A program made the position numbers and the translations under genes. Under the pieces are notes generated by a model. That model was not told the DNA's origin and made no database searches. It saw nothing but the letters and a program-made list of their open reading frames with translations. From Pseudomonas sp. MYb185 (lineage in GTDB: Bacteria; Pseudomonadota; Gammaproteobacteria; Pseudomonadales; Pseudomonadaceae), in the NCBI RefSeq assembly GCF_002979975.1, contig NZ_PCQD01000008.1, positions 116,231 to 180,230 on the forward strand: a stretch of 64,000 nucleotides of DNA, written 5' to 3'. Positions 35,878-47,796 of this stretch are shown in pieces; positions within the stretch are counted from its first letter, which is position 1; every line of letters starts with the position of its first letter.

Positions 35878-36669
35878 CTATACCGACAGGTCCTGCACGG
35901 TCGCTGCCTGTCCTTCCCACAGAAGCGGAAGAACCCGTTGCAGTACCTCGATATCACCGCTACTCCAGAACCCTGTCGGTGCGGCCGGGCCCTGGGCGAG
36001 CAGATCAAATTCAGCCAGTTTCACCTGCAGTTGCCGCGCCACCGCCGCGCCGGTATCCACCAGCTGGATATCGGCGGGCAGCAGAGGTTGCAGTGCAGGC
36101 TTCAGGAAGGGGTAATGCGTACAACCGAGGATCAGGGTGTCACAGCCGGCTTCCAGTAGTGGCTGAGTATAGCGGACCAGCAGAGCGGTCACATGCGCTC
36201 CGCTCAACTCGCCCCGCTCGACACATTCGACCAGGCCGGGGCACGGCTGGGTTACCACCTTGACCGAACCGGCAAAGCGATCCAGCAGCGCGGCGAACTT
36301 GGCGCTGCGCAAGGTGCCGGTAGTGGCCAATACCCCGACCACACCGCTGCGGGTTGCGCTGCTGGCCGGCTTGACCGCCGGCTCCATGCCGATGATCGGT
36401 AGCGCATGGCGCGCGCGCAGGTCCGCCACCGCGGCAGCGGTAGCCGTATTGCAGGCCACGACCAGCGCCTTGGCGCCCCGCGCCAGAAGAAACTCGGCAA
36501 TCGCCCGGCTGCGTTGGCTGATTACCTCGGGCGATTTCTCGCCATAGGGCACGAAGCCACTGTCGGCCACGTAGAGCAGGGATTCTGCCGGCAGCAGACG
36601 ACGTATCTCGCGCAGCACCGACAGCCCGCCGACCCCGGAATCGAATACCCCGACCGGCTGCTCACGCAT
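35878..36669 (-). CDS. murI: Glutamate racemase (263 aa)
   Basis: Interconverts L- and D-glutamate for peptidoglycan. It has [13 protein letters not shown] with the catalytic Asp region at about residue 10, catalytic Cys73 in [12 protein letters not shown] and Cys183 in ILGCTHYPF. The ATG 36669 lies inside the end of moeB (8-bp overlap), so the two are coupled. It is the last gene of the leftward run hemA-prfA-prmC-moeB-murI. Confidence 0.96.
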   Translation of the reverse strand: MREQPVGVFDSGVGGLSVLREIRRLLPAESLLYVADSGFVPYGEKSPEVISQRSRAIAEFLLARGAKALVVACNTATAAAVADLRARHALPIIGMEPAVKPASSATRSGVVGVLATTGTLRSAKFAALLDRFAGSVKVVTQPCPGLVECVERGELSGAHVTALLVRYTQPLLEAGCDTLILGCTHYPFLKPALQPLLPADIQLVDTGAAVARQLQVKLAEFDLLAQGPAAPTGFWSSGDIEVLQRVLPLLWEGQAATVQDLSV

Positions 36670-37414
36670 GCCCGGTCCCACAGCAGGTGCAGCCTGGATC
36701 ACGCTGGATGCGCAGCTCGCGAAAGCGCGCCTGCAACGCGTCGATCAGCAGCAAGCGGCCGACCAGCGGCTCACCGAAGCCGGCCAGCAGCTTGAGCGCC
36801 TCCAGGGCCTGCAGGCTGCCAACCATGCCCACCAGCGGCCCGATCACCCCCGCTTCGCTACAGCTCAGAGCGACATCGTCACCGTCGCCATACAGACACT
36901 GGTAGCAGGGACTGTCCGCACGCCGGGAGTCGAACACGCTGACCTGCCCCTGCAGGCGGATGGCGGCGCCGGAGACCAGCGGGCGGCGCTGCGCCACGCA
37001 GGCGCTATTGATCGCCTGGCGGGTAGTGAAGTTGTCGGTGCAGTCGAGCACCACATCCACGCCCTGCACCGCCTGGCTCAACTGCTCACCAAGCAGGCGC
37101 CGGTCCAGCTGCTGCACGCGCACCTCGGGATTCAGCGCGGCCAGCCGCCCAGCCGCCGAAGCGGTCTTGGGTCGGTCAAGATCGGCGGTGCCGTGGATGA
37201 TCTGGCGCTGCAGGTTGGTCAGGTCGACGTGGTCGTCATCGGCCAGCACCAGCGTGCCGACGCCGGCCCCGGCCAGGTACAACGCCGCCGGACCGCCCAG
37301 GCCGCCCAGGCCGACGATCAGCACCTTGCTGTCGAGCAGCCGCTGCTGGCCGTCGATGTCGATCTGCTCCAGCAATATCTGCCGGCTATAGCGCAGCAAC
37401 TGTTGATCATTCAT
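36662..37414 (-). CDS. moeB: MoeB/ThiF-type sulfur-carrier adenylyltransferase (250 aa)
   Basis: Activates the C-terminus of a ubiquitin-like sulfur carrier (MoaD or ThiS) by adenylation. Nucleotide-binding [17 protein letters not shown] at about residues 31-47, the conserved [20 protein letters not shown] with the family Cys, and two CxxC zinc pairs (CYQC and the C-terminal CTCC). No rhodanese tail is present, as in E. coli MoeB. It overlaps prmC by 8 bp. The choice between MoeB and ThiF is not settled by sequence alone. Confidence 0.88.
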   Translation of the reverse strand: MNDQQLLRYSRQILLEQIDIDGQQRLLDSKVLIVGLGGLGGPAALYLAGAGVGTLVLADDDHVDLTNLQRQIIHGTADLDRPKTASAAGRLAALNPEVRVQQLDRRLLGEQLSQAVQGVDVVLDCTDNFTTRQAINSACVAQRRPLVSGAAIRLQGQVSVFDSRRADSPCYQCLYGDGDDVALSCSEAGVIGPLVGMVGSLQALEALKLLAGFGEPLVGRLLLIDALQARFRELRIQRDPGCTCCGTGHA

Positions 37415-38240
37415 GCCAGCATCCTCCAGTGACACGCTGATGCCCGCCCAGATCCTGCCAGGACTGCACCGCAGCAAAGCCGCGTTCGCTCAACAGCTGG
37501 CGTACCGCCTCGGCCTGCTGCCAGCCATGCTCCAGCAGCAACCAACCCTCCGCCTGCAGGTATGCCGGTGCGGTGGTGACGATATGGCGGATGTCGTCCA
37601 GCCCATCGGCGCCGCTGACCAGGGCGCTGTCCGGTTCGAAGCGCACATCGCCCTGCTGCAGATGCGGGTCATCCGCGGCGATATAGGGCGGATTTGAGAC
37701 GATCAGGTCGAATGTCTGTTGTTCCAATGCGGCAAACCAGTCGCTATGCAGGAACTGCGCATTGGCCAACTCGAGCCGGGTACGATTGACCTCAGCCAGT
37801 GCCACCGCGTCCGGCATGCGGTCCACCCCGGTGACCTGCCAGTGGCCACATTCGCTCGCCAGCGCCAGCGCGATGGCGCCAGTGCCGGTACCCAGGTCCA
37901 GTATCCGGGCGGGGCGCCGTGGGCCCAGTTCCAGCGCGACCTCCACCAACCGCTCGGTGTCCGGGCGCGGAATCAGCGTGTGCGCGCTGACCTGCAGCGC
38001 CAATGTCCAGAAGCCCTGCTCGCCGAGCAGATAGGCCACCGGCTCACCCAGGCGCCGACGCGCCAGCAGGGCCTGGAAGCGCGCCACCTCCGGCTCGGCG
38101 ATCTGCCGCTCCGGCCAGGTCAGCAGATAGCTGCGCGACTTGCCCAGTACGTGGGCGAGCAGCAGTTCGGCATCCAGCCGCGGCGTGTCCGAGTCGGGCA
38201 ATTGCGCCTGCGCCAGCAGGGCCACGATGCTGTGGGTCAT
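37407..38240 (-). CDS. prmC: Release-factor glutamine methyltransferase PrmC (277 aa)
   Basis: Methylates the Gln of the GGQ motif in RF1 and RF2, raising peptide-release efficiency. SAM-binding ILDLGTGTGAIALAL (about residues 113-127) and the substrate-binding NPPY at 183-186. Its ATG directly abuts the prfA stop, so enzyme and substrate RF1 are made from one message. Confidence 0.95.
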   Translation of the reverse strand: MTHSIVALLAQAQLPDSDTPRLDAELLLAHVLGKSRSYLLTWPERQIAEPEVARFQALLARRRLGEPVAYLLGEQGFWTLALQVSAHTLIPRPDTERLVEVALELGPRRPARILDLGTGTGAIALALASECGHWQVTGVDRMPDAVALAEVNRTRLELANAQFLHSDWFAALEQQTFDLIVSNPPYIAADDPHLQQGDVRFEPDSALVSGADGLDDIRHIVTTAPAYLQAEGWLLLEHGWQQAEAVRQLLSERGFAAVQSWQDLGGHQRVTGGCWHE

Positions 38241-39319
<1,079 letters not shown>

Positions 39320-39323
<4 letters not shown>

Positions 39324-40600
39324 GATTTGCCTTGTGCAGTGTTCGTTTCGTCATCCAGAGCGAACAGCTCCATGGCCAGCGACAGGGATTCGCTGCGACC
39401 ATCGGCGCTCATGCGCTTGAGTTGCACACTGGGTTCGTGCAACAGCTTGTTGGTCAGGGCGCGGGCCATTTCCGCCATCACCGCCGCCGGGTCGCCACCG
39501 CGCTCCAGCCGCGCCAGGGCCTTGTTCAGTTCCTGGTCACGTTGCTGTTCGGCGCGCTGGCGGTAGCGCTTGAGTACATCCACCGCGGCGCGGGCGCGCT
39601 GGCGCTGCATGAACTCGTCGGTGCCCAGCTCGATCAGCCGCTCCGCGGCCTGGGCAGCGTCCTGGCGCGAGCGCATGTTTTCCTCGATGACCTCGCGCAG
39701 GTCATCGACGCTGTATAGATAGACGTCGGGCAGGTCACCCACCTCCGGTTCGATATCCCGCGGCACGGCGATATCGACCATGAACATCGGTTTGTGTCGG
39801 CGCTGCTTGAGCGCCCGCTCCACCGCGCCCTTGCCGAGAATCGGCAGCGGGCTGGCGGTGGAGGCGATGATGATCTCGCACTCGTGCAGCACATCGGGAA
39901 TCTGGTTCAGGGTGATCGCCCGACCGCCCAGGGGCGCGCTCACCTCCTCGGCCCGCTCCAGAGTACGGTTGGCGACGATCAGCTTGCTGACGCCCTGCTC
40001 GTTCAGATGCCGGGCGACCAGGGCGATGGTTTCCCCGGCCCCGATCAGCAATGCCGTGCTGCGACTCAGGTCGGAGAAGATCTGCCGCGCCAGACTGACC
40101 GCAGCGAAGGCCACCGACACCGGGTTGGCACCAATGGCGGTATCGGTGCGCACCTGCTTGGCGGTATTGAAGGTGCTCTGGAACAGACGATCCAGACGCG
40201 GGCCAAGGGTGCCGGCGGTACGCGCGTACTGCCAGGCGTCCTTCATCTGCCCAAGTATCTGCGGCTCGCCCAGCACCATGGAGTCCAGCCCGGCGGCCAC
40301 GCGCATCATGTGGCGTACCGCGCCGGCATCCCGGTGCACGTAGCTGCATTTCTCCACCGAATCCGGCTGCAGGCCGTGATAGCGCGCCACCCAGCCGATC
40401 AGCGCAGTCGGATCTGCCTGGTCCTGGGTGCAGTAGATCTCCGTGCGGTTGCAGGTGGAGAGAATGGCTACTTCCCGGGACAGGGTTTCGTCACGCAACT
40501 GCTGCAGGGCATCGGCCAGCTGGTCCGGCGCAAAGGCAACGCGCTCGCGCACGTCCACCGTCGCCGTCTTGTGATTGATCCCGAATGCGAGAAAGCCCAT
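39320..40600 (-). CDS. hemA: Glutamyl-tRNA reductase (426 aa)
   Basis: First committed enzyme of the C5 haem pathway, reducing Glu-tRNA to glutamate semialdehyde. It begins [19 protein letters not shown] with the catalytic Cys50 in [12 protein letters not shown]. The NADPH site has [16 protein letters not shown], and a dimerisation helix rich in Arg, Gln and Glu ends the protein. GAGGT precedes the ATG by 3-4 nt. It is first in the hemA-prfA-prmC-moeB-murI run and divergent from the TPR lipoprotein. Confidence 0.97.
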
Positions 40601-40820
40601 GGCACCTCAACAGATGTGACCCCGAGTAACTACGGGTTAAAAGCGGGTAATTGTCCTATGTAAACAGGCGTCAATCAATTCCTTCCATGATTGGCGGGTA
40701 AAACCGCCCTGGACGGGGCGTCCGATATCGGTTTGCACTTGCACGCTTCGGGTTTGCCACTCATCCTGTATTATCAGCTGCCGGCTGCGCCTGCAGGCCC
40801 GCGTATCAACGAGAGTATCC
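40601..40820. promoter_or_regulatory. Divergent promoter region hemA / TPR lipoprotein
   Basis: A 220-bp interval with no plausible gene; a frame of 100 codons crossing it on the minus strand is not protein-like. It must contain the promoters for hemA and the lolB-ispE operon. I see no unambiguous -35/-10 pair. Confidence 0.5.
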
Positions 40821-42551
40821 ATGACGGCAAGATCCCACCACCCGCTTCTGGCCCTGGCAGTCAGCCTGCTGTTCACCGGATGTGCGGTCACCAACACTAC
40901 CCCGGAGCCGCCCCAGGCACCGCTGCAGTCGCCGGTCATCCCGGCACCGAGCGAGGAGCCGACCGTCTATGGCCAGTTCCAGGCCGATACGCTCTATGCC
41001 CTGTTGGCAGCGGAGATTGCCGGGCAGCGCAACCGCTTCGATATCGCGCTGAACAACTACCTCGAGCAGGCGGTACAGACCCGCGATGCGGGCATCATCG
41101 AGCGGGCCATGGAGATTTCCGAATTTCTCGGCGCCCATCAGCAGGCCATGGACATGGCATTGCTGTGGACCGAAGTGGCACCCGACAACCCCGACGCCCT
41201 GCGCGCCGCGGCGCTGCAACTGGCCCGTGCCGGCCAGCATGATCAGGCCATGCGCATGATGGAGCAGGTATTGCAGCTGCAGGATGATACCCACTTCGAC
41301 CTGCTGGCGCTGACCGCGCTGCAAGCCGATAGCGCCACCCGCACCAGCATGCTGGACAACCTCCTGGCGTTGCTGCAGCGCTATCCCGACAATGCCCAGC
41401 TGAGCTTCGCTGCGGCCTTGCTGCTGCAGGAAGAGCAACGCACCGATGAAGCCCTGGAGCTGCTCGAGGAGCATACCCAGCACAACCGTACCACCGCCTC
41501 GATCATGCTGCAGAGCCGTCTGCATGCCGGGCTTGGTGATGTGGACGAGGCCATAGCCGTGCTGCAGCAAGGGGTTGCCGAGTTCCCCGAGGATGGCCGC
41601 ATGCGCCTGCTGCTGGCCAGGATGCTGGTCAGCAACGGTGATCACCAGGCGGCGACCATTCATTTCCGCGAACTGGCCCGACAGAACCCCGAGGACGATG
41701 AGATACGCCTGGCACTGGCGCTGGTGGAGCTGGAGAGCGGCGATACCGAAGCAGCGATAGAGGATCTGCAGGCACTGCTCGAACTGGATCCCGGCAATGC
41801 CGCCGCAGCCTATCACCTCGGTACGGCGCATGAGCGCGCCGGGCAGTGGGATGCCGCCATTCATGCCTGGCAGAGCATCGGCGCCGGCGAAGAGTTCCTG
41901 CCCTCGCGCCTGCGCATCAGCCGCCTGCTGGTGCAACGCGAACGCAGTGACGAGCTCGGCACACTCATGCGCAGCGAACGCGTCAACTACCCGCAACAGG
42001 CGCTGGAGCTGTACCTGCTGGAAATCGAGACCCTGGCTCCAGCCGACCCACAACAGGCCATGCAGCGCACCAACGAGGCGCTCAGGCAGTTCGAACTCAA
42101 CAGCAACCTGCTGTATACCCGGGCGATACTGTCCGAACGCCTCGGCGACCCGGCCGGGCTGGAAGCCGATCTGCGCCTGATCCTGGATCAGGAACCGGAT
42201 AATGCCATGGCCCTCAATGCTCTCGGCTATACCCTGGCCGACCGCAACGAGCGGCTCGACGAGGCCCTGCAACTGATCGAACAGGCGCATGAGCTGAAAC
42301 CGGATGATCCAGCCATTCTCGATAGTCTCGGCTGGGTGCATTATCGCCTCGGCAACCTGGAGCAGGCCGAACAGCTGCTACGCCAGGCGTTCTCCGCCTA
42401 CCCCGATGCCGAGGTCGGCGCCCATCTCGGCGAGGTACTGTGGCAACAGGGCAAGCACCGTGAAGCCCGTGCCATCTGGGATGAAGCCGCCACCGATGCC
42501 GAGGACACCTCACTGATCGATGCCACCCGCAAACGTCTGAAGGGCAACTGA
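40821..42551 (+). CDS. Tetratricopeptide-repeat lipoprotein (576 aa)
   Basis: Lipoprotein signal with lipobox FTGC (Cys21), a Pro-rich linker, then about 13 TPR-like helix pairs to the C-terminus (clear examples: DDEIRLALALVELESGDTEA and ILDSLGWVHYRLGNLEQAEQ). It is the protein conserved upstream of lolB in Pseudomonas (PA4667-like). It probably serves as an envelope scaffold; its specific role is unknown. Its stop is 2 bp before the lolB ATG, so it belongs to the same operon. Confidence 0.9.
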   Translation: MTARSHHPLLALAVSLLFTGCAVTNTTPEPPQAPLQSPVIPAPSEEPTVYGQFQADTLYALLAAEIAGQRNRFDIALNNYLEQAVQTRDAGIIERAMEISEFLGAHQQAMDMALLWTEVAPDNPDALRAAALQLARAGQHDQAMRMMEQVLQLQDDTHFDLLALTALQADSATRTSMLDNLLALLQRYPDNAQLSFAAALLLQEEQRTDEALELLEEHTQHNRTTASIMLQSRLHAGLGDVDEAIAVLQQGVAEFPEDGRMRLLLARMLVSNGDHQAATIHFRELARQNPEDDEIRLALALVELESGDTEAAIEDLQALLELDPGNAAAAYHLGTAHERAGQWDAAIHAWQSIGAGEEFLPSRLRISRLLVQRERSDELGTLMRSERVNYPQQALELYLLEIETLAPADPQQAMQRTNEALRQFELNSNLLYTRAILSERLGDPAGLEADLRLILDQEPDNAMALNALGYTLADRNERLDEALQLIEQAHELKPDDPAILDSLGWVHYRLGNLEQAEQLLRQAFSAYPDAEVGAHLGEVLWQQGKHREARAIWDEAATDAEDTSLIDATRKRLKGN

Positions 42552-42553
42552 TC

Positions 42554-43171
42554 ATGCTGTCGCTGCGCACTCTCCTCCTGCTGGTACTGGCCCTGGCGCT
42601 GAGCGCCTGCAGCAACCTGCATCAGCGCGAAACCCTGGAGTTCGGCGGTGACCCCGCCGCCTGGCAGGCGCACCGCAGCGCGGTCACTCCGCTAACCGAC
42701 TGGACCCTGCAAGGCAAGCTGGGCGTGCGCGCTCCCGCCGAGTCCGGCAGTGGCACCCTGTTCTGGCTGCAGCAACAGGATCATTACGACATCCGCCTGT
42801 CCGGCCCGCTGGGCCGCGGTGCTACCCGCATCCAGGGCAGCGACGCCGGCGTGACCCTGGAAATTGCCGGCCAGCCGCCGGCCAGCGCCAGTTCCGCCGA
42901 GGCGCTGCTGGAGCAGCAGATCGGCTGGCGTCTGCCGGTGGAGCACCTGCTGTGGTGGGTCCGTGGCCTGCCCGCACCGGACAGCCCCAGCCGGTTGCAG
43001 CTCAACCCCGACAGCCAGCTGGCACGCCTGGCCCAGGCTGGCTGGACCGTGGAATACAGCCGCTACCAGCTGATCGACGGCCTGCAGCTGCCCCAGCGCC
43101 TGCAACTGTCCGGACATGATGTGCTGCTGACCCTGGTCATCACCCGCTGGGAACCGCGTACAACCGAATGA
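42554..43171 (+). CDS. lolB: Outer-membrane lipoprotein receptor LolB (205 aa)
   Basis: Accepts lipoproteins from LolA and inserts them in the outer membrane; it is a lipoprotein itself, lipobox LSAC with Cys19. The LolB fold is seen in [20 protein letters not shown] near residue 50 and [19 protein letters not shown] later. Its stop overlaps the ispE ATG (ATGA). It sits in the TPR-lolB-ispE operon, the usual gammaproteobacterial order. Confidence 0.95.
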   Translation: MLSLRTLLLLVLALALSACSNLHQRETLEFGGDPAAWQAHRSAVTPLTDWTLQGKLGVRAPAESGSGTLFWLQQQDHYDIRLSGPLGRGATRIQGSDAGVTLEIAGQPPASASSAEALLEQQIGWRLPVEHLLWWVRGLPAPDSPSRLQLNPDSQLARLAQAGWTVEYSRYQLIDGLQLPQRLQLSGHDVLLTLVITRWEPRTTE

Positions 43172-44019
43172 CGACTACCACCCTGAGCCTGCCTGCCCCG
43201 GCCAAGCTGAATCTGTTCCTGCACATCACCGGCCGCCGCGCCGATGGCTATCACCTGCTGCAGACGCTGTTCCAGTTTCTCGATTACGGCGACACCCTGC
43301 ACTTCACCCCGCGCACAGACGGTCGGATCCGGCTGCTGAGCGAGCTGCCGGGAGTCATGCCCGAGGACAACCTGATCGTGCGCGCCGCCCGCGCCCTGCA
43401 ACAGGCCAGCGGCACCGCCCTGGGCGCGGATATCCGCCTGGACAAGCGCCTGCCCATGGGTGGCGGCATTGGCGGCGGCAGCTCGGACGCCGCCACCACC
43501 CTGGTCGGGCTCGACCATCTCTGGGAAACCGGACTCGGCGAGGACCGACTGGCCGAACTGGGCCTGCAGCTCGGCGCCGATGTACCGGTATTCGTGCGCG
43601 GCCGCGCCGCCTGGGCCGAGGGGGTGGGTGAGCGACTGACTCCAGTGGAAGTGGATGAACCCTGGTATCTGGTGGTGGTACCGCCCTGCCAGGTGAGCAC
43701 CGCGGAAATTTTTTCCGATGAGAGGTTGACTCGGGACACTCCCCCTATTACATTAGCGGCCTTTCGAGAGCACGGTGGTCGGAACGACTGCTTGCCGGTT
43801 GTCATGGCGCGTTACACTGAAATACGTAACACGTTGATCTTGCTAAACAATTTTTGTGAGGCTAAGATGACCGGAACTGGCAGTTGCTTGTTTGGGGCCT
43901 TCCCAAACGAACGCGAAGCTGATAAAGTTCGCGCCCGGTTGCCAGTCACTCTGCAAGCCTTTGTTGCCAGGGGATGTAACGTTTCACCGTTACATGCTTT
44001 ACTCAACAAAGCGACGTAA
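43168..44019 (+). CDS. ispE: 4-diphosphocytidyl-2-C-methyl-D-erythritol kinase (283 aa)
   Basis: The ATP-dependent kinase of the MEP isoprenoid pathway, a GHMP-family enzyme. Lys13 in [12 protein letters not shown], the ATP-binding glycine loop [14 protein letters not shown] at about 96-109, and the C-terminal [14 protein letters not shown] (motif 3). The codon use changes near the 3' end: from 43801 to 43860 only 24 of 60 bases are G or C, far below the body of the gene, and the coding sequence includes a 7-bp inverted repeat GTTTGGG/CCCAAAC at 43890-43908. It overlaps lolB. Confidence 0.96.
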   Translation: MTTTTLSLPAPAKLNLFLHITGRRADGYHLLQTLFQFLDYGDTLHFTPRTDGRIRLLSELPGVMPEDNLIVRAARALQQASGTALGADIRLDKRLPMGGGIGGGSSDAATTLVGLDHLWETGLGEDRLAELGLQLGADVPVFVRGRAAWAEGVGERLTPVEVDEPWYLVVVPPCQVSTAEIFSDERLTRDTPPITLAAFREHGGRNDCLPVVMARYTEIRNTLILLNNFCEAKMTGTGSCLFGAFPNEREADKVRARLPVTLQAFVARGCNVSPLHALLNKAT

Positions 44020-44051
44020 GAAGGATGCAACCTTAGCATCCGGACAGTTAC

Positions 44052-44126
44052 AGGGGCGTAGCCAAGCGGTAAGGCAGCAGGTTTTGATCCTGCCATGCGT
44101 TGGTTCGAATCCAGCCGCCCCTGCCA
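44052..44126 (+). tRNA. tRNA-Gln (anticodon TTG)
   Basis: Cloverleaf of 75 nt including CCA. The acceptor AGGGGCG pairs with CGCCCCT, the anticodon stem GCAGG/CCTGC holds the loop TTTTGAT, and the T-arm is TTGGTTCGAATCCAG. CCA is encoded. It is placed between ispE and prs, as in other pseudomonads; no own promoter is obvious, and it may be read from within ispE. Confidence 0.97.
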
Positions 44127-44248
44127 TTTTCTCCGGCAGCAATAATTCATGACATCTTGAGTCCGGCTCGACCGGCCAGGCGTGTTTCTGCTCGCCCGGC
44201 TCTCTCACTGACTCATCGCATAGACCACTACCCAGAAGGTAATGTAGC

Positions 44249-45190
44249 GTGTCCAAGATGATGGTCTTCACCGGGAATGCAAACCCCGACCTTGCACGGC
44301 GTGTCGTGCGTCAATTGCATATCCCCCTTGGTGACGCCTTGGTCAGTCGCTTCAGCGACGGCGAAGTCAGCGTTGAACTGAATGAAAATGTACGTGGCAA
44401 GGATGTATTCGTCATCCAGCCCACCTGCGCGCCGACCAACGACAACCTGATGGAACTGGTCGTCATGACCGACGCCCTGCGTCGCTCGTCCGCTTCGCGC
44501 ATCACTGCCGTGATCCCCTACTTCGGTTATGCCCGCCAGGACCGCCGCCCGCGTTCGGCCCGTGTGCCGATCAGCGCCAAGGTAGTGGCCGACATGCTGG
44601 ACGTGGTCGGCGTCGACCGCGTTCTGACCGTCGACCTGCACGCCGACCAGATCCAGGGCTTCTTCGACATTCCGGTGGACAACATCTACGGCTCGCCGGT
44701 ACTGATCGACGACATCCAGGACCAGCGCCTGGACAACCTGCTGATCGTCTCCCCCGATATCGGTGGCGTGGTTCGCGCCCGGGCCGTGGCCAAGAGCCTT
44801 GGCGTCGACCTGGCGATCATCGACAAGCGTCGGCCCAAGGCCAACCAGTCGGAAGTCATGCACATCATCGGTGAAGTGGAAAACCGCAACTGCATCCTGG
44901 TCGATGACATGGTCGATACCGCCGGCACCCTGTGCCATGCGGCCAAGGCCCTGAAGGACTTCGGTGCCACCCGCGTGTCGGCCTACTGCACCCACCCGAT
45001 CCTGTCGGGCAAGGCGATCGAGAATATCAACGGCTCGGTACTCGACGAGCTGGTGGTGACCAATACCATTCCGCTGAGTGCTGCCGCCGAGAACTGCGAG
45101 CGCATCCGCCAGCTGGACATGGCGCCGATCATCGCCGAGGCAATGCGCCGCATCAGCAATGAAGAATCCATCAGCGCCATGTTCCGCTAG
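44249..45190 (+). CDS. prs: Ribose-phosphate pyrophosphokinase (313 aa)
   Basis: Makes PRPP for purine, pyrimidine, histidine and NAD synthesis. Conserved start [19 protein letters not shown], the flexible-loop context [11 protein letters not shown] and the PRPP-binding [12 protein letters not shown]. It starts with GTG 44249 behind AAGG, as in relatives (ATG 44258 is the alternative). It ends before a strong terminator at 45212. Confidence 0.97.
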   Translation: MSKMMVFTGNANPDLARRVVRQLHIPLGDALVSRFSDGEVSVELNENVRGKDVFVIQPTCAPTNDNLMELVVMTDALRRSSASRITAVIPYFGYARQDRRPRSARVPISAKVVADMLDVVGVDRVLTVDLHADQIQGFFDIPVDNIYGSPVLIDDIQDQRLDNLLIVSPDIGGVVRARAVAKSLGVDLAIIDKRRPKANQSEVMHIIGEVENRNCILVDDMVDTAGTLCHAAKALKDFGATRVSAYCTHPILSGKAIENINGSVLDELVVTNTIPLSAAAENCERIRQLDMAPIIAEAMRRISNEESISAMFR

Positions 45191-45211
45191 GAACAGACGC
45201 TGATCAAACAG

Positions 45212-45233
45212 CCCGGCAATAACGCCGGGTTTT
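45212..45233 (+). terminator. Rho-independent terminator after prs
   Basis: CCCGGC / GCCGGG stem with 6-nt loop AATAAC followed by TTTT, 22 bp after the prs stop. Confidence 0.85.
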
Positions 45234-45290
45234 ATCAATTGTCCGACGCGCTGGTCGCAAGTGCCCGGACACACAGCAAGGAGACTATCA

Positions 45291-45923
45291 ATGGTCGACT
45301 TCACTTTGAATGCGAATGCGCGTGACGATCTGGGGAAAGGTGCGAGCCGCCGCCTGCGTCGTAACGCCGACCTGGTTCCGGCTATCGTCTACGGTGGCAG
45401 CAAGGAGCCGCAAAGCATTTCCATCGCCGCTCGCGAGCTGAACAAGGCGCTGGAAAACGAAGCTTTCTATTCTTCCATCATCGGCCTGTCCATTGATGGC
45501 AAGAAGGAAGAAGTCCTGCTCAAGGCACTGCAACGTCACCCGGCCAAGCCGCGTGTCATGCACGCCGACTTCCAGCGCATCGTTGCCGGTCAGAAGGTTA
45601 CCGTCCACGTACCGCTGCACTTCATCAACGAAGACACCTGCGTAGGCGTCAAGCAGGAAGGCGGCATGGTATTCCGCAACCTGCCGGAGATCGAAGTAAG
45701 CTGCCTGCCGAAAGATCTGCCCGACTTCATCGAAGTCGACCTGCTGGAGCTGAAAGTCGGTCAATCGCTGCACCTGGCCGACCTGAAACTGCCGGAAGGC
45801 GTTGTCATCCCGAGCCTGGCTCTGGGCGACGACCACAACCTGCCGGTAGTCAACATCATGGCTCAGCGTACTGCTGCAGCCGCTGATGACGAAGCTGGTG
45901 AAGGTGAGGAATCAGCGGAGTAA
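45291..45923 (+). CDS. rplY: 50S ribosomal protein L25/general stress protein Ctc (210 aa)
   Basis: The long (Ctc-type) form of L25. The N-terminal 5S-rRNA-binding domain (residues 1-95: [21 protein letters not shown]) is followed by the TL5-like beta domain and an acidic C-terminus ([12 protein letters not shown]). AAGGAG lies 8 nt before ATG 45291. Located between prs and pth, the usual order. Confidence 0.96.
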   Translation: MVDFTLNANARDDLGKGASRRLRRNADLVPAIVYGGSKEPQSISIAARELNKALENEAFYSSIIGLSIDGKKEEVLLKALQRHPAKPRVMHADFQRIVAGQKVTVHVPLHFINEDTCVGVKQEGGMVFRNLPEIEVSCLPKDLPDFIEVDLLELKVGQSLHLADLKLPEGVVIPSLALGDDHNLPVVNIMAQRTAAAADDEAGEGEESAE

Positions 45924-45954
45924 TTTCCTGCTGAAACCCTAGAGGGCGCCCGTT

Positions 45955-46542
45955 GTGACGCACGGAATCAAGTTGATCGTCGGTCTTGGTAATCCGGGAC
46001 CGGAATATGACATGACCCGGCATAACGCGGGCGCCCTTTTTGTTGAGCGTCTTGCGGATGCTCATAACCTGACTCTACGTCAGGAAAAACAGTTTTTTGG
46101 CCTGACCGGCCGCCTGACCATCAATGGCCAGGATGTTCGCCTACTCATCCCTACTACCTTCATGAACCGCAGCGGCCAGGCAATTGCCGCCCTTGCCGGT
46201 TTCTACCGCATCGCCCCCGAGGAAATCCTGGTCGCTCACGATGAGCTGGATCTGCCCCCCGGCGTGGTGAAATGCAAGAAAGGTGGTGGTCACGGCGGAC
46301 ACAATGGACTACGCGACACCATCGCCAGTCTGGGTAACAACAATGGTTTTCATCGCCTGCGTCTGGGTATCGGTCATCCCGGCCATAGTTCGCAGGTAAC
46401 AGGCTATGTACTGGGCCGCGCGCCCAAGGACGAGCAGCAGGCACTGGATGCCTGTATCGACGAGGCGCTACGCGAAGTCCCCGGTATGCTGGCTGGCGAT
46501 TGGACCCGCGTCATGCAGCGCCTGCACAGCTTCAAGGCCTGA
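45955..46542 (+). CDS. pth: Peptidyl-tRNA hydrolase (195 aa, GTG start)
   Basis: Recycles tRNA from prematurely released peptidyl-t[24 protein letters not shown] contains the catalytic His23, and the substrate groove residues are in [13 protein letters not shown]. It starts with GTG 45955 behind GAGGG. It is followed 37 bp later by ychF. Confidence 0.96.
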   Translation: MTHGIKLIVGLGNPGPEYDMTRHNAGALFVERLADAHNLTLRQEKQFFGLTGRLTINGQDVRLLIPTTFMNRSGQAIAALAGFYRIAPEEILVAHDELDLPPGVVKCKKGGGHGGHNGLRDTIASLGNNNGFHRLRLGIGHPGHSSQVTGYVLGRAPKDEQQALDACIDEALREVPGMLAGDWTRVMQRLHSFKA

Positions 46543-46579
46543 TTCATTTTTCGCCGCAGCCGCGGCAGAGGACACCAGT

Positions 46580-47680
46580 ATGGGATTCAATTGCGGTATC
46601 GTCGGACTGCCCAACGTCGGCAAGTCCACCCTGTTCAATGCACTGACCAAGGCCGGCATCGGTGCCGAGAACTTTCCGTTCTGCACCATCGAACCGAACA
46701 GCGGTATCGTCCCCATGCCCGACCCGCGGCTGGATGCCCTGGCAGCCATCGTCAAACCCGAGCGGGTCCTGCCGACCACCATGGAGTTCGTCGATATCGC
46801 CGGGCTGGTGGAAGGTGCCTCCAAGGGTGAGGGGCTGGGCAACAAGTTCCTGGCCAACATTCGCGAAACCGACGCCATTGCCCACGTGGTGCGCTGCTTC
46901 GATGACGACAATGTGATTCACGTGTCCAACAGCGTCGATCCCAAGCGCGATATCGAGATCATCGACCTGGAACTGATCTTTGCCGATCTGGACAGCTGCG
47001 AGAAGCAACTCCAGCGTGTGGCACGCAATGCCAAGGGTGGCGACAAGGAAGCCGTAGCGCAAAAGGCCCTGCTGGAAAAGCTCATCCCCCACTTCAGTGA
47101 AGGCAAGCCGGCGCGCACCCTGATCAAGGAACTGGCTGACGACGAGAAGAAACTGGTCAAGGGCTTCCATCTGCTGACCAGCAAACCGGTGATGTACATC
47201 GCCAACGTCGCCGAGGAAGGCTTCGACAACAACCCCTATCTCGATATCGTGCGCGAGATCGCCGACGCCGAAGGTGCGGTGGTGGTACCGGTGTGCAACA
47301 AGATCGAAGCGGAAATCGCCGAGCTGGATGACGGTGAGGAGAAGGACATGTTCCTCGAAGCCATCGGCATGGAAGAGCCTGGCCTGAACCGGGTGATCCG
47401 CGCCGGCTATGAACTGCTGAACCTGCAGACCTACTTCACCGCCGGGGTCAAGGAAGTCCGCGCCTGGACCGTCAAGGTCGGCGCTACCGCCCCGCAGGCC
47501 GCTGGGGTGATCCATACCGACTTCGAGAAGGGCTTTATCCGCGCCGAAGTGGTCGCCTATGACGACTTCATCCAGTACAACGGCGAAGCCGGTGCCAAGG
47601 AAGCCGGCAAATGGCGTCTGGAAGGCAAGGAATACATCGTCAAGGATGGGGATGTGATGCATTTCCGCTTCAACGTCTGA
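46580..47680 (+). CDS. ychF: Redox-regulated ATPase/GTPase YchF (366 aa)
   Basis: Obg-related nucleotide-binding protein of unclear role, ATP-preferring and ribosome-associated. P-loop GLPNVGKST at residues 9-17, switch Asp in EFVDIAGLV, an NxxE-type specificity loop and a C-terminal TGS domain ([19 protein letters not shown]). ATG 46580 is chosen; longer frame extensions are non-coding. Ends before a strong terminator. Confidence 0.97.
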   Translation: MGFNCGIVGLPNVGKSTLFNALTKAGIGAENFPFCTIEPNSGIVPMPDPRLDALAAIVKPERVLPTTMEFVDIAGLVEGASKGEGLGNKFLANIRETDAIAHVVRCFDDDNVIHVSNSVDPKRDIEIIDLELIFADLDSCEKQLQRVARNAKGGDKEAVAQKALLEKLIPHFSEGKPARTLIKELADDEKKLVKGFHLLTSKPVMYIANVAEEGFDNNPYLDIVREIADAEGAVVVPVCNKIEAEIAELDDGEEKDMFLEAIGMEEPGLNRVIRAGYELLNLQTYFTAGVKEVRAWTVKVGATAPQAAGVIHTDFEKGFIRAEVVAYDDFIQYNGEAGAKEAGKWRLEGKEYIVKDGDVMHFRFNV

Positions 47681-47720
47681 CGAACGCCGTAGAACTCCAC
47701 GCAGCTCGGTGGACCTCGAA

Positions 47721-47752
47721 CCCCCGTATCATCTGGTGATACGGGGGTTTTT
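47721..47752 (+). terminator. Rho-independent terminator after ychF
   Basis: Perfect 11-bp stem CCCCCGTATCA / TGATACGGGGG with 5-nt loop, then TTTTT. Confidence 0.92.
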
Positions 47753-47796
47753 CGTTTAGCAGGAACCTTCCTCGTTCTTTTAGATCTACCCGGCCA

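Noticed and set aside
40637..40939. A 100-codon minus-strand frame between hemA and the TPR lipoprotein gene
   Set aside because: It overlaps the start of the lipoprotein gene and the promoter region and has no protein-like features.
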